NCBI GenBank assembly: GCA_907165275.2
Contig: OU015662.1
Location: forward strand, 1,061,501-1,125,500
Direction of reading: 5' to 3'
DNA: 64,000 bases
Source of the DNA: Zygaena filipendulae
Taxonomy: Eukaryota > Arthropoda > Insecta > Lepidoptera > Zygaenidae
The stretch's first letter is position 1, and every line of letters begins with the position of its first letter. This document shows positions 1-10,591 of the stretch, in pieces. A program made the position numbers and the translations under genes. Below the pieces are notes generated by a model, which saw only the letters and a program-made list of their open reading frames with translations, had not been told where the DNA came from and did not search any database.

Positions 1-2762
1 CGAAAAACGTGACAAGCGTGTTTGCGATACGGCTTTCACTCGTTGTCACTCAACTCTTAAGAGTCAAGACGTATTTTTGATCGAAATTTAAGTCAATCTC
101 CGTCCGCCAAGAAAGATAAAACCGGCGTTTACAGGTAAAAATTAAAACGTAGTGATTACCTTCTCTCTGGTAAAAATGTTGGGTCACAGTAGGAGGGATT
201 CAGAGACCTTTTTTGAACAGCTTGGTTTACCAAGCCGATCCATACAAATAAGATGTTACCTTCATTTATTAAGGTTTATTATTCATAAATATTAAGTATC
301 CATTTAACCTCTACTATGTCATTTTTTAAGTTTTGAATCGACAGCTAATCAGCGCGACAGCGAAACAACAAACAGCGAAAAATGCGCTGCTTTTTATCTG
401 GCAACCCAGATAGCAGTTTTTTTTACATGGCGCTATAGATGTAGGCAAGAAGTCTCATAGGGTACTTGCATGAAATTTATAATAAGAAATTGTGTCAATA
501 TTTCAAAAATAGAGCCTAAGAAAAGCTTATCGTGAAAGATTTACTAAAAAAAATTTAATAGTTTCCAAAATATTCAACTTTTAATTTTGTGAAACGGAAT
601 GTTGCAACGAAACACCAATCACAGCCAAGCTTGACACATGACGTCACTTTTATTTTTTTAGGAAACATTTACCTCATTCAGAGAAGGCAAAAGAAACTAA
701 GTGCATACAGTCAACGCATATTTTCCATTTTCTGAATTTTTTTACTTTAAAATGCATCGGTAACATGCATTTCGATTCCTTACTGGAACTTTTGGAAGTA
801 AATTGACACAGTTCAACCTTAATTTCGCTTTTGGATATTGAAGTTATCTGTCTGTCAGTGTCACATGACCCTGTCAATACGACATTGACATTTCTATCAC
901 AGATTAATAAGGCGTAATTCTGAACAAGTGACGTCATACCGCGTTTCGGCGGTAAGGTCTAAAGTAGGAACTTTGAAACGCTCTATTTCATTAATTTATG
1001 CATTTTTTTTCTTTTTCTTGCTTTGTTTAAGTAGGCCATATATCTTTAAAATAGACTGAAAAAAAAATTCATCAAGTACCCTATTATTGTTCTTCTGAGC
1101 AAGAAGCTCATAAGTCATAAATTATGCAGGTAAAAAAAAGTAAAAAATGTGGTCTGGTCTCTTTAGTCTTTGGACTCTTTTTTGATTTTTGGATTGTTGT
1201 TGGATTATTTGTAGCGCAGCGCAGCCTGCTGTATCAATTTTTATTGTTATAAATTTTATTCCTAGCTGAGATATCGTGATTGTGTTTGTGCAAGCAATTA
1301 CTTAAATATTTTTTGTTGAGAATCTTTAAAAGGCAGGTAACTTGGAGATTTAAGTTTGATTTTTGAAGCTAAAAAAAAACCTTCCGTTGCAAGTTAGAAA
1401 AAACCAAGTGCCTACCTCCACTTTACCTAATCGTAATTTCGTCGTAGTTTTTACAGCATTATGTCAACTTTAGTTATGTCTTGTTCATATTATTCAATAG
1501 ATTACATCATTTGCTATCTTTAACTTCACATTGATTTTTTGTTTCAGGTTATTATCGACCTGTCAAGAAGACATTTTTTCGCTAAGTTGTTCAAGTAAAA
1601 ATTACAAAATAGGAGACGAAAACGCCTTTAGGTTTTCCAATTTCATATCGAATCTGCCACCTATAGTAAGTTTTTACATTTCATATCCTATTTTTTTAAA
1701 TTGATCATTGGTATCTTGTTTTTTTTCTTCATAGGAAGGTAGTCAAATACCTACCAGTTTTTTTGTCAAAACAACTCGCTGAAGAAGCGTTATCATGTTT
1801 TGATTCATGTTTCATGACAGTATAATAACGCTATTTGACTTGTGTAAGCTGCATTGCTTTAATTGCTATTAAATATAGTAGGTAAGCAAGAACAATCTCC
1901 CTATCTGCACAAATCATAACCTACCTACATTGTAACTCAGAAATTCCAAAGACATGCTAGTTATCTATATTACCGATGTGGTTAGTTGTTGTCACATTAT
2001 TCAATGCGTTTTATACATAAGAGAGTTGACTTTACATAAGCTACCTATGTATCTTGTCAGGCACTGTTAAGATGCTATACAGAATTTATTTATAAAATGA
2101 ATGGTGGAGTGTTAGTGAGTATTATACTATAAATGGAAATTGATTAAGAAAATTCTGAGGTCTCGTTCCTTCTTTCCCCTGTTCCTATTCCAATTAGTGG
2201 TTTTAATCTTACCATTTTGATGATGATTTGGCCAAAGTTCAAGTTTGAAAAGTCACAGCATAAATTTTGCTAAGCCAGTGATTCTAGAGTATCATCAGGC
2301 TCAGGTAACATTTCTGTACACAGTCCTTGAGTCTTGCCAGCTCTGGTAACTGGATATGATAGGTACATGTATGAAATTCTTTGCCACAAATAAACAATAT
2401 TTTGTACAGGTCAGTGCTGTCAAAGGAAGTGTTCAGTCATTTGGTTAGTGTAGTTTATCTCTAAATATAATTGTTAACTTTCAAATAGTAAAAAAAAATA
2501 GAAACCAAGCTAAAATCTTAAAAACACTATCCTTGAATTTGCTTCAGCCCTCAAGAGAATTGACCTTCTAATGTTGGCTTACTTAAATCCCCAAGACTTA
2601 AGTCTCCTACTTAGGTTTTCAAGGATTAGAAGGGGATAATAAGGCTAAAAGTTTCCAAATGCCTAGTGCCTAGGTATTATTTTCCTACCTGTATGATAAG
2701 ATTTGTTTGTTGTGCTTTTTTTTTTTCAAAAGCTATTGGATGTATTATAGGGTGGTGGTGCA
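1..2762. other. Upstream flank of the DCUN1D gene, no gene seen
   Basis: AT-rich DNA without a convincing coding exon. It holds one inverted-repeat element (458-1081). A splice-acceptor-like site at about 1548 is followed by roughly 120 bases and a GTAAGT-like donor near 1670. That piece could be a 5' untranslated exon of the downstream gene, but nothing in the sequence proves it. No clear core promoter was recognised. Confidence 0.4.
458..1081. mobile_element. Non-autonomous inverted-repeat element (MITE-like)
   Basis: The left end begins GGGTACTTGCATGAA. The right end, read on the other strand, begins GGGTACTTGATGAA. The first ~270 bases recur in reverse orientation at 31184-31447, and pieces recur at 17620-17775, so this is a dispersed family. 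No transposase frame is present. Superfamily is not determined. Confidence 0.55.
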
Positions 2763-5700
2763 ATGCCGCGTGTCAGCAAACGAACTCGCAGCAGCACCTC
2801 AGCTAACAGCGAGGTGCTTGCAGGGACGACGTCCTTAGAAGAACATCACCACAAACGGTCAAAAAATAGCAGGTAATCATCTATACACTTTATTTATTTA
2901 TTCAAGAGATGTTACTCGGCTGGAGAATTTAGTGGAGATCAAAAGGGAGAACACTTAATGATTTTGTTTAATATGCCTAAAAGAAAAGAATATAGCTACA
3001 TTACAAAAAAAAACTGGAAATAGTGATTTAAGTAAAATTCTTGTAACTAAACCTTTTTATCTCAAAACCTAGTCAAGAAGGTGAAGGTAACTGATTACTT
3101 CAGCTTAGTCATCCACTTATTTTTGCTTCAGGCTTTGAAACACTACTTTTGTACAACTTAATAATTGGTGTTATGTTTTGTTGTAGTTCACGTCGACATG
3201 CCAAAGTTGAGGACAACACATTCAGTCAGAAGAAATGTATAGCATGGTTCAAGGAATACACAACCAGCTCAGAACCAGAAGTATTAGGTATAGTGCCTAA
3301 GTGCTAGCCGCTTGGTACTTGTTGTTATCTCACTACCCTGTCTGTGTACTTCATAAAATTTTAAAAAATAACTTTGCCCGCATTAATTTTACAATTACTT
3401 CGGGAACTCTGAGATGAAGGGTAGTCAAATTTCATTAAAATCTTTCCAGTTGTTTTAGTGTGAAGGATTAACAAGTATATTGACCCCAATCAGGTACAAA
3501 GTTTTGCTTTTATGATAATGTAAGTTTGATTGTATCTTGTTGGCAAGGTAGGCATTCTTAATGATGTGCTATTACTGTCATAAAGATCCACTAATTCACA
3601 GCTGTCTGCTAGTGATAGCTAAGCTACAATATGATCAACTATCTGTGTTTGGTATACTGTACTTTTACTCACTTAAAGTTAATACATTTAAATAGTAAAG
3701 AATAAGTAGCTAATAAACAGGAAAATCAAAAAGCAATAATGAACTGAAATAGCACAAGTGTAGATATAGACGCATCAGCGAAAGCTGCTTATCTATAAGT
3801 AAATTAATAATAGTAAAGCTGCCTATACACATTCCCTAAATGGACCTTTTTTCTCTATGACCAACAACATTCCTCATCCATAACGCGTATCCCAAAAACA
3901 ATGCCAAATGCTACAGATGCGAAAATATTAGATTATTTTATATGATATAAAACTCGTTGACCCTCTTCAAAGAAGTTTCACTTTAAAAAAATACATGTAC
4001 AACATTGCTCTTGTAATAAAGAATATAAATTTCTTATATTTTTGCATCTGGAGCATTTGATATTGTGGTTTTGAGACGCGCGTTATGGGCAAGGAATGTT
4101 GTTGGTTATAGCGTAGTCATTTACTGTGAGGTTATAGTGAATAAGGGCCCTGATCTGCAAGCAAAATTACCGAAAACGATGTACACACAATATCATGTGT
4201 GCAATGTGTATTATAAATGTTTACTGATATCATATCCCCCACACAGGTCCAGAAGGCATGGAGAAGTTCTGTCAGGACTTAAACGTGGACCCTGAGAATG
4301 TGGTGATGTTGGTTATAGCTTACAAGATGGGCGCCAAACAGATGGGATACTTCACACAGGCCGAATGGCTCAAAGGTGAAATTGTCGGAACCAAAAGTCA
4401 TACTACATAGTACATAGAGCATGGCAGATGGCAGAGAATGCGACTTATAAAGTACATGTCTTGTACCATGTCCTGTCTTTAAAAAAAATAGTGCATTTTA
4501 ACTCACTATTCAATGTTACACTCGATCTGTTAAATCAACTTGCTCAAGGTTGACGAATTGCGCGCATTTTTATAACCCTGATGCCGAATTGAATATGATG
4601 AGTAGTTGCTTTAAATCTACACTAATATCATAGAGGTAAAGTTTGTGAGGTTGTAGGAAGGGATCTACTGAGCCGATTTTGAAAATTCTTTCACTTACTA
4701 CGCTACGGTAGTACTAAATTCCCAAAGGAACTCTTACATTACTACTAGTTAAGATAAGAACTGAAAATATTATGTGCTAATTTGAATATTTTTGAAAGGA
4801 ATGTCAACACTGCCTACATGTTGCAGTCATTTTCTTTTAACACTCAGTATTTAACATGATCAGCCTTGTTAATGTCTATCGAGCGGTTCTCATGGTTGCA
4901 GGTCTGTCAGAATTACACTGCGACACGGTGCAGAAGCTACAGAACAAACTAGACTATTTACGCAATCTACTCAACGATCCACACATATTCAAAGCTGTTT
5001 ACCGATATTCCTACGACTTCGCACGGGTAAGTAAAAATTAGACCAAAAGTAGTTTGACTATTTTTTTGTTCCGATGGTAAGGATTACAACAACGAGTAAC
5101 GACGCAATTAATATGTATAGCTCGGTGAAGAACTGAATCGGCTTCCAAAAACCGGATTCTTTTTCCTTTGTTAAGTTACTGAGAAACTAGGCAACCGATT
5201 GTATGATTCTGTGTATCATATATTATGTATCTATTAGTAGCTGTTGTTCCCCGCGGTTTCACCCGCGTTAATTTCGGAGTTCCCGCGAGAATTCCTGGAT
5301 AAAAAGTACCCTATGTCCTTCTCTGTAACCCTGACAACGTGTATACAAAATTTCATGATGATCAGTTGAGCCGCCTAGGCGTGAAAGCGTAACAGACAGA
5401 CAGACAGAGTTACTTTTGCATTTATAATATTAGGGTTTTATCCGAACTAATATTTTAAAGGGAAAATATTTGATTTTCTTGTTTGTTATGATTTACTCAA
5501 AAACTAGGTACACAAAAACCCATTTAAAAATTATTTCATCATTACAATGCTACACTATCCCTGAGTACCATAGGCTATATTGTAACTCGGAATTCCCGCG
5601 GGAACTCCGAATTTACTTTATAACTATTCAATGACTCATGTGTCAACATAATATTTCTGGTGCTGTCTGTATGTGTACACTGTACGTGTAACGGCAAGGC

Positions 5701-8700
5701 TAAGGCCATACTACAAAGAGTTTTGTTTTACTGAGCCAAGTTATTCACCGAGTGACAATATCTACTATCACAGCTGGCCACAATGGCATCATATGGTGAC
5801 TAGCTAGGCACCTACCTAGGGGCGTCACTTGCAGTGTGATATGCAATCATTTATGTCACTCATAGAGTTGCCTGGTTCTTAATAATAAGCGAAGCTGTTT
5901 GCAGCGTGGCCTTAGCCGAACGTGACGTGTAACGTGTAACGGTGCGCCGTGTGCCGTGCGCAGGACAAGGAGCAGCGCTCCCTGGACACGGCGACGGCGC
6001 GCGCGCTGCTGGGCGTGCTGCTGCCGCGCTGGGGGCTGCGCGCGCGCCTCGCCGAGTTCCTGGCGCGCGACTCGCGCTACCGCGTCGTCAACCGCGACCA
6101 GTGGTGCAACATCCTCGAGTTCAGCCGCACCGTGGATGCGCACCTGCACGCCTACGACACGGACGGCGCCTGTGAGTTGCACGCGCACGCACGCACGCAC
6201 GCACCGCACCACACATTCACACACACACACTCGTGCGCACACTCACATATATGTATACACACATACACACGCACGAGCACACGTTCACTTACACATGCAC
6301 ACACCATGCACACACACACTCGTGCGCACACTCACATATACACACATACGCAAGCACGAGCACACATTCACAATAGTACGGGAGATACCGATGCTAATTC
6401 GGGAGTCACTCGAGCGTCGTTGGGACCTATTGGGTTTTGAAGATTAGGAGATATAAACAAAATAAGGTTATATGATATTTTTTCATTCACCGGTGGGTTT
6501 AGCTTCTACAGGCTTTCAAAAATGTAAAAAAAAAATAGTAAAATGGAAATACTCGAGCGCGTCAGATATTGTAGTTTAGATACTCCAAGGTGTCTCTGAT
6601 ATCGAAAATATATTCATCTGCCGATTTGCGTGGTGGGGGTGGCCATCCGGAAGGGGAGAAAATGAAAAAAAAAAAATTTACTCGAGCGCGTCAGATATTC
6701 AAAGGGGATGTTAAGTGAGCCTTAAAAATGCACCCCTTCGAAAATCTGCCGATTTGGAGGTGACGCAAGGTAGTAGCGAATTTTTGAAAATGCAAAAAAA
6801 AATGTCAATTTTGAAATACTCGAGTGTGTCAGATTATTTTACACAAGGTTCAGCTTGCAGTCCAAGTTATGTTGGCTTAAAATCTGACAATAATTTTGAG
6901 GGATATTATTAATCTGACTGCTAGAAACAAAAATTATGATTTATTTTTAATTTATTTTTTATTTCTGACGTAAGTTTAATAACTTTATGAGCTATTTCTT
7001 GTTCACAAAAAACACACTTTATATTTCTATGAAATATGTAAAAGCTCACAAAATATTATTCACAAAACTAACTTTAAAGCACAAACAAGCCAGACCGTTT
7101 TACATATAATAACATGAACGCGTTGTTTTGTGATGAGCTTTATTATATAATATAGATATATATATAATTACATTAAAGTGAAAGGTTATAGGTGAACCTA
7201 TAGTTTGATGTAATACTTACCTTAACTTACACACATCAAAAGTGTCTAGGGATCAACATATATTTTTGCAATAACTTTTCTCCTGATTGATATTAATTAA
7301 AATTTTCTTTAAGGATTCATCAAATAAAGTGTTTTCGTTTGTCACAGTAACGATAAACCAAGTCACCTTTGCATTAATAAAGAAATTTGCCATTTTCCTA
7401 ATAAAGGGATTTTTGACATTTGAACCACTAACATTAAAGTTCGAAAATAAGACTGAAATAACAGTTTTCTTTAAAATTTTATTGGGTAACTTAAACAATT
7501 AATAATCCGTGTTTCTACCGCGAACACTAACAACACAAGAACATCGGTTTGGCATACTCAAAATGAGTTCATCCAAATCACGCTGTGGAATGGCCGCCCA
7601 TGTTCGTTGCAACAACAAAAAAAGGTCTTCTTGCGACTGGATACCCTCCATATTCGGCAGAGCTCTTCTCTGTAGCATATCCCATGCATGCTCAATCGGG
7701 TTCAAGTCTGGCGACTGAGCAGGCCAGGGCAGGACATTGATGTTAGCTGCGGCGAGAGTCTGTCTTACAACTCTTGCGGTGTGCGGTCGTGCATTATCAT
7801 GCATTAACTGAAATAAGGGACCGATTTGCACTTGTAGAGGAACGATGACGTCTGATACAATCGTCTCAGCATAAATTTGAGCGTTGAGGTTGCCTCTGAT
7901 CCAAATCAACTCAGTTCTTCCGCCGATCCAAATATCCAAATATCCAAATACCACTATAAGGATCGACTTCCTGGCAGGATTTTAATCGCTGTTGGCGTCC
8001 AGGGGTTCTCCAGTGTCGTATACGTCTTGTATCCGGTCTCATACCAAAACGAGACTCATCAGAAAAGCACACGAAACGCCATTGTTCTTCTGCCCAATTT
8101 CTGTGTTCAAGAGCCCATTGATATCGAATCCTACGATTGTGCATTGCTATAGGTGGTACCCGTAGCGGTCTTCGGGAATGAAGGTTCACTTCATGCTAAT
8201 TAAGTTCCCTGAAGAGTGATGAAGCCTCACGGCTAACATCATGGCGGTTATTGTTGGAGCTCTTCGAGTTAAGATTTGAATGTATCGGTCTTGTCTCCGT
8301 GTGGTGCAGCGATACCGTCCTCCATGGCGCTCAGCCACGGTACCAGTGCTTCGGTAACGTGTCCAAAGTCGACTGATAACACTCTGACTTGTATTCAGAG
8401 CTAAAGCCACAGTACGTTGCCGGGAACCAGCTTCTATCATTCCCACGGCTCTGAGCATTTCTTCCCTGCTTAAATGACGTCGCCGCTCCATAATAACGTT
8501 GGTTTTAATCAGTAGTAGGGAAACAGTAGCACTAATAATGTCTTCAGTGCGTTGTATGTTTTTATAGGGAAAATATTGACAGCTGATTTTCATCTTTTAC
8601 TCGAATTTGATTGACAGTTCCTGATTCAAATTATGTAATGCACTAAAAAGGATCCATATAAATTTATAAAATCATAAATTTATTACAAAGCCACATCTCA

Positions 8701-9920
8701 ATCTCAAGAAATCCGCATAAAAATGCTTGATCCCTAGACACTTTTGATGTGTGTATTTTAATATGTATTTTAATCGACCAAAAAAAGTTATAATTCGACA
8801 CGTTTAGCGCCGTGGTATACTGTGATGACGTTATGGCGACGGAAAGTAGTGTGAGGACGGTGCGAGAGAGTGAGAGATAGAGAAAAAGTAAAAGGGAAAG
8901 AAAGACAGAGATATGAATAGGTACATGTTTCACTGCAGCTGCTCGTTCGATTCGAATACGATTTTTGTTTCTTCGGCTTATGAAAATCGGCAGATTATAT
9001 TTTTCCCGCTATCCTTGAGTTATTTACTTTAAAATAAAAAATAAATCAACTGCGCTCGAGAATGTCGAAGTTGCGTTTTTTTTTTGCAAATTTGTGATCC
9101 TCTAACTCCCTTACGTCACGTTCAAATGGTCAGATTATTCATATACATACTTCTCACTATGTAATTAACCCACTATATCTTAATCTGACGCGCTCGAGTA
9201 TTTCGAGTTAGGTATCGATTTTTTTTTTACTAATCTGATCGGTTATTCTAGACGCACCCACCAGTGTAGAGGGCCTATATTTGGTGGAGGTACTCAAGAT
9301 GGTGCAAGGTACCCCCCTTATGTTCATCTGACGCGCTTTAGCTAATCCACAAATCCCCTCTTGGCGGTCCGTACTACAATGCACACACACACACACGCAC
9401 TCGCGTGCACACTCACATATATAGTTCTATATAAATTCTTTCAATTCAATTCACGAGCACACGTTCACTTACACATGTACACACGCACACACTTACACTT
9501 ATGTACACACACACACTTACTTTTGTGCACACATCTCATTTATACGCACGCCAGAGCTCACACGCAAAGAAGAATACCAATACCAGCTCTTATAGTCAAG
9601 TTGACAATCTTTATTTCAACATTTTGTATTGTATTAAAATACGTTCTATAACTGTCACTAAAGCGTTCTGTATCAGTAACTAAATTTTGTGGGTTAACAT
9701 GTTATTGCTTATCGGCGGCGTCTTGATGAATACGTCAATACGCACTGTACAGATGAATATTAATTTTGCCCGGCACACTCTCAATGTATGTATGTAGATA
9801 CAAAACGGAGCTCACCTCTTGTGCTACACTTGTGCTGCAGGGCCGGTGATGCTCGACGAGTTCGTGGAGTGGATGCGGTCGCAGCAGGGCGGCGACGCGG
9901 CCATGCTGGTCGCCAGCTGA
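2763..9920 (+). CDS. DCUN1D5: DCN1-like protein (DCUN1D4/DCUN1D5 type), cullin neddylation factor
   Basis: Six exons (2763-2872, 3187-3287, 4247-4375, 4902-5026, 5964-6171, 9841-9920) join in frame to 250 residues with GT-AG introns. DCN1-like proteins act with the E2 enzymes UBC12/UBE2F to promote NEDD8 transfer to cullins and so activate cullin-RING ubiquitin ligases. The start is a short basic tail ([11 protein letters not shown], then [10 protein letters not shown]) with no UBA domain, as in the DCUN1D4/5 branch. The PONY/cullin-binding domain covers about residues 55-245. Hallmarks are [44 protein letters not shown] and the closing [14 protein letters not shown], whose DAD-type patch contacts the cullin WHB domain. 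The length fits DCUN1D5 (about 237 aa). Exons 1-4 have moderate GC while exons 5-6 are very GC-rich. The last intron (3.7 kb) is swollen by a Tc1 element and repeats. DCUN1D4 versus DCUN1D5 cannot be separated by eye. Confidence 0.93.
5235..5435 (-). mobile_element. Helitron-like copy in DCUN1D intron 4
   Basis: Read on the minus strand, it runs from a CCTAATATTATAAATG start to a hairpin CGCGGGTGAAACCGCGG and a degenerate terminal CTAC. A second fragment with the same GGAATTCCCGCGGGAAC core lies at about 5555-5615. Confidence 0.65.
6180..6375 (+). repeat. CA-rich microsatellite directly after a splice donor
   Basis: CACACA/CGCACG repeats start within ten bases of the exon-5 donor of DCUN1D. 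Related CA-rich sequence, including shared strings such as GAGCACACGTTCACTTACA, recurs at 9377-9545. The two lie on opposite sides of the mobile DNA in the same intron. Confidence 0.85.
7230..8753 (-). mobile_element. Tc1-type DNA transposon with intact ends
   Basis: The terminal inverted repeats are 27 bp and identical (7230-7256 and 8727-8753). They begin CACACATCAAAAGTGTC when read inward, and each is flanked outside by TA, the expected Tc1/mariner target duplication. The 1524-bp element encloses a broken transposase on the minus strand (7499-8491). Identical ends with a broken frame indicate a fairly young but now non-autonomous copy. Confidence 0.92.
7499..8491 (-). pseudogene. Broken Tc1-type (DD34E) transposase
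   Basis: The reading frame starts at an ATG at 8491 ([12 protein letters not shown]) and contains a helix-turn-helix DNA-binding region. The catalytic domain then shows CFSDESRF (first Asp), HDNARPHTA (second Asp) and [11 protein letters not shown] (Glu). There are exactly 34 residues between the second Asp and the Glu, the Tc1 signature. The frame is interrupted twice: near 8190-8210, and near 7915-7955 where a short CAAATATC stretch is repeated. The copy therefore cannot encode a full transposase. It reads opposite to the host gene DCUN1D, inside its last intron. Confidence 0.9.
9377..9545 (+). repeat. CA-rich microsatellite, partner of the one at 6180-6375
   Basis: ACACACAC/GCACAC tracts share GAGCACACGTTCACTTACA and GCACACTCACATATA with the upstream copy. 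A non-repeat stretch of about 35 bases interrupts them. Confidence 0.8.
9640..9716. mobile_element. Partial MITE end (GGACGCAGATAAGCAAT family)
   Basis: Only one end is present: TTCTGTATCAGTAACT followed by GTGGGTTAACATGTTATT. It matches the right side of the complete copy at 32544-32841. Confidence 0.6.
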
Positions 9921-9931
9921 GGCCGCTCGCA

Positions 9932-10000
<69 letters not shown>

Positions 10001-10002
10001 GG
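9932..10002 (+). repeat. CCCGCG hexanucleotide repeat in the DCUN1D 3' UTR
   Basis: About eleven to twelve perfect CCCGCG units start 12 bases after the DCUN1D stop codon at 9920. In the transcript this would be a long, purely GC tract in the 3' untranslated region. Confidence 0.95.
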
Positions 10003-10178
10003 CACCGGCCGACTGGGCACTCGCGTGGGCACCTTAAAACTATACGTTGCTAATTCGAGTGACTTCGCAAAACTTTCACTTGTTCAAAATAACAAGCTGC
10101 CAACTAAACGACCTGCGTGGTATCACTTTCGCAATATAATATGACTTCACAAAATCATATTATTATCTTTACATGTTA

Positions 10179-10591
10179 CTAGCCGTCCCCCGCGGTTTCG
10201 CCAACGGTAATTTCAGCGGAATTTCGACGGGAATTCCAGAATTAAATATAGATACGAACCTTCCTCATGAATCACTCTATCGATTGGTGAAAACCGCGTG
10301 AAAATCCGTTGCGTAGTTTTAAAGATCTAAGCATACATAGGGACAGACAGCGAGAAGCTACTTTGTTTTGCACTATGTAGTGATAAAACAAAGTCCTCCA
10401 CCGCGTATATCTGTCTGTCTATTCGCGATAAACTCATGGACTACTGAACTGATTTTCATGCGGTTTTCACTAATAGATGATTGTGATCAGCGATTCACAA
10501 GGTTCATATTATACATATATTTTCTCCTGGAATTCCCGCGGGACCTCCGAAATTACCGCGGCTGAAACCGTTGGGGACGGCTTCTAAAATC
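10179..10591. mobile_element. Head-to-head pair of Helitron-like copies
   Basis: The left copy starts at CTAG (10179) and reads on the minus strand. The right copy reads on the plus strand and ends near 10590 in CCGCGGCTGAAACCG plus a degenerate tail. Their inner ends meet around 10365-10400, where ACTTTGTTTTG and CAAAACAAAGT are inverted copies of each other. Confidence 0.65.

Larger units (their letters stand above)
6525..9235. mobile_element. Foldback-like structure with repeated CTCGAGCGCGTCAGAT units
   Basis: The left side has three imperfect direct units of about 125 bp (near 6550, 6680, 6820). Each has an A-run, then TACTCGAGCGCGTCAGAT, then often ATCTGCCGATTT. The right side has the same motif in reverse orientation (near 9050, 9185, weakly 9325). 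This arrangement is a long inverted repeat built of sub-repeats. The centre carries an inserted Tc1 transposon (7230-8753). Outer limits are approximate and the family was not recognised. Confidence 0.5.

Noticed and set aside
7253..7502. Open frames on both strands at the Tc1 3' end
   Set aside because: Short AT-rich shadows between the transposase stop and the terminal repeat.
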